Assembly (NCBI GenBank): GCA_949290725.1
Contig: CASEST010000088.1
Location: forward strand, 1-6,278
DNA length: 6,278 nt
Source of the DNA: an uncultured bacterium
GTDB taxonomy: Bacteria; Bacillota_I; Bacilli_A; RFN20; CAG-826
Direction: 5' to 3'
A program made the translations under genes and the position numbers. Numbering within the stretch: position 1 is the first letter of the stretch; the number at the start of each line of letters is the position of its first letter. The notes under the pieces were generated by a model. The model saw only the letters and a program-made list of their open reading frames with translations, searched no databases and was not told where the DNA came from. Below are positions 5,977 through 6,278 of this stretch, piece after piece.

Positions 5977-6278
5977 ATGAATAAAAAAACTTTTTATTAT
6001 GAATTAAAACATGTTGATAAAGAAACTGGAGCAAGATATGGAATCTTACATACTCCTCATGGAGATTATGAAACACCAATGTTTATGCCAGTTGGTACTT
6101 TAGCAACGGTTAAAACATTATCTCCTGAAGAATTAAAAGAGATGGGCTCACAAATAATTTTAGCCAATACTTATCATCTTCATCTTCGCCCAGGAGAAGA
6201 TATAATCGCTAAAGCTGGGGGAGTTCAAAAGTTTATGAACTATAATGGAGCGATGTTAACCGATAGTGGTGGCTTCCA
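5977..6278 (+). CDS. tgt: tRNA-guanine transglycosylase, N-terminal part (runs off the right edge)
   Basis: The first 100 codons plus two bases are present, reading MNKKTFYYELKHVDKETGAR at the start. TPMFMPVGTLATVKTLSPEE, QIILANTYHLHLRPG and LTDSGGF are hallmark segments of bacterial TGT. The Asp of TDSGGFQ is the conserved active-site residue of the family (Asp102 in the Zymomonas enzyme numbering). The enzyme swaps guanine at position 34 of GUN-anticodon tRNAs for preQ1, the committed step of queuosine insertion; some gut bacteria have TGTs that take queuine instead, and this fragment cannot decide which. Full-length bacterial TGTs are about 370-380 residues, so roughly three quarters lie outside the window. 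AAGGGGA at 5966-5972 precedes the ATG by 4 nt. Proximity to queT suggests salvage of an imported base. Confidence 0.96.
   Translation, partial: MNKKTFYYELKHVDKETGARYGILHTPHGDYETPMFMPVGTLATVKTLSPEELKEMGSQIILANTYHLHLRPGEDIIAKAGGVQKFMNYNGAMLTDSGGF

Noticed and set aside
1..6278. Mycoplasma-type code with TGA read as tryptophan
   Set aside because: All frames read full length without in-frame TGA, and tryptophans are TGG. The AT richness alone does not indicate recoding.

Overview
The window is very AT-rich (roughly 70% by eye), uses A/T-ending codons almost throughout, and all five stop codons in it are TAA. Tryptophan is encoded by TGG and no in-frame TGA occurs, so the standard bacterial code applies, not the mycoplasma code. 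Strong Shine-Dalgarno sites, a lipoprotein solute receptor, an L-box leader and a QueT/tgt pair all fit a low-GC Bacilli-type Firmicute, perhaps a gut lineage near Erysipelotrichia, RF39 or Acholeplasma-like bacteria. That placement is inference. All genes lie on the + strand. I saw no tRNA, rRNA, CRISPR array, IS element or phage gene.

Layout: (1) 2-2062 is the 3' part of a glycoside hydrolase family 31 gene that enters from the left edge and carries a PA14-like insertion. (2) 2080-2340 is a promoter and a lysine (L-box) riboswitch ending in an intrinsic terminator, with an antiterminator that can be traced base by base. (3) 2364-5050 is a compact three-gene ABC importer operon (lipoprotein receptor, permease, ATPase) closed by a terminator at 5056-5093. 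The riboswitch makes lysine the likely cargo. The ATPase has about 90 extra residues between Walker A and the Q-loop. (4) 5123-5251 is a promoter overlapping a 14-bp perfect palindrome, followed by a leader that folds as a preQ1-I-type pseudoknot sequestering the Shine-Dalgarno, with an extra 11-bp hairpin in loop L1. (5) 5252-5866 is queT, a queuosine-precursor transporter, followed by a bidirectional-looking terminator. (6) 5923-6278 is a promoter and the first 100 codons of tgt, which runs off the right edge.

The window therefore holds two riboswitch-controlled uptake units. Scarce lysine lets transcription proceed into the importer operon. Scarce preQ1 should open the queT ribosome-binding site, and the imported base can then be inserted into tRNA by the TGT enzyme encoded next door from its own, apparently unregulated, promoter. 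The GH31 gene appears to be an unrelated neighbour. The most unusual items are the hairpin-expanded preQ1-I leader and the enlarged ATPase.
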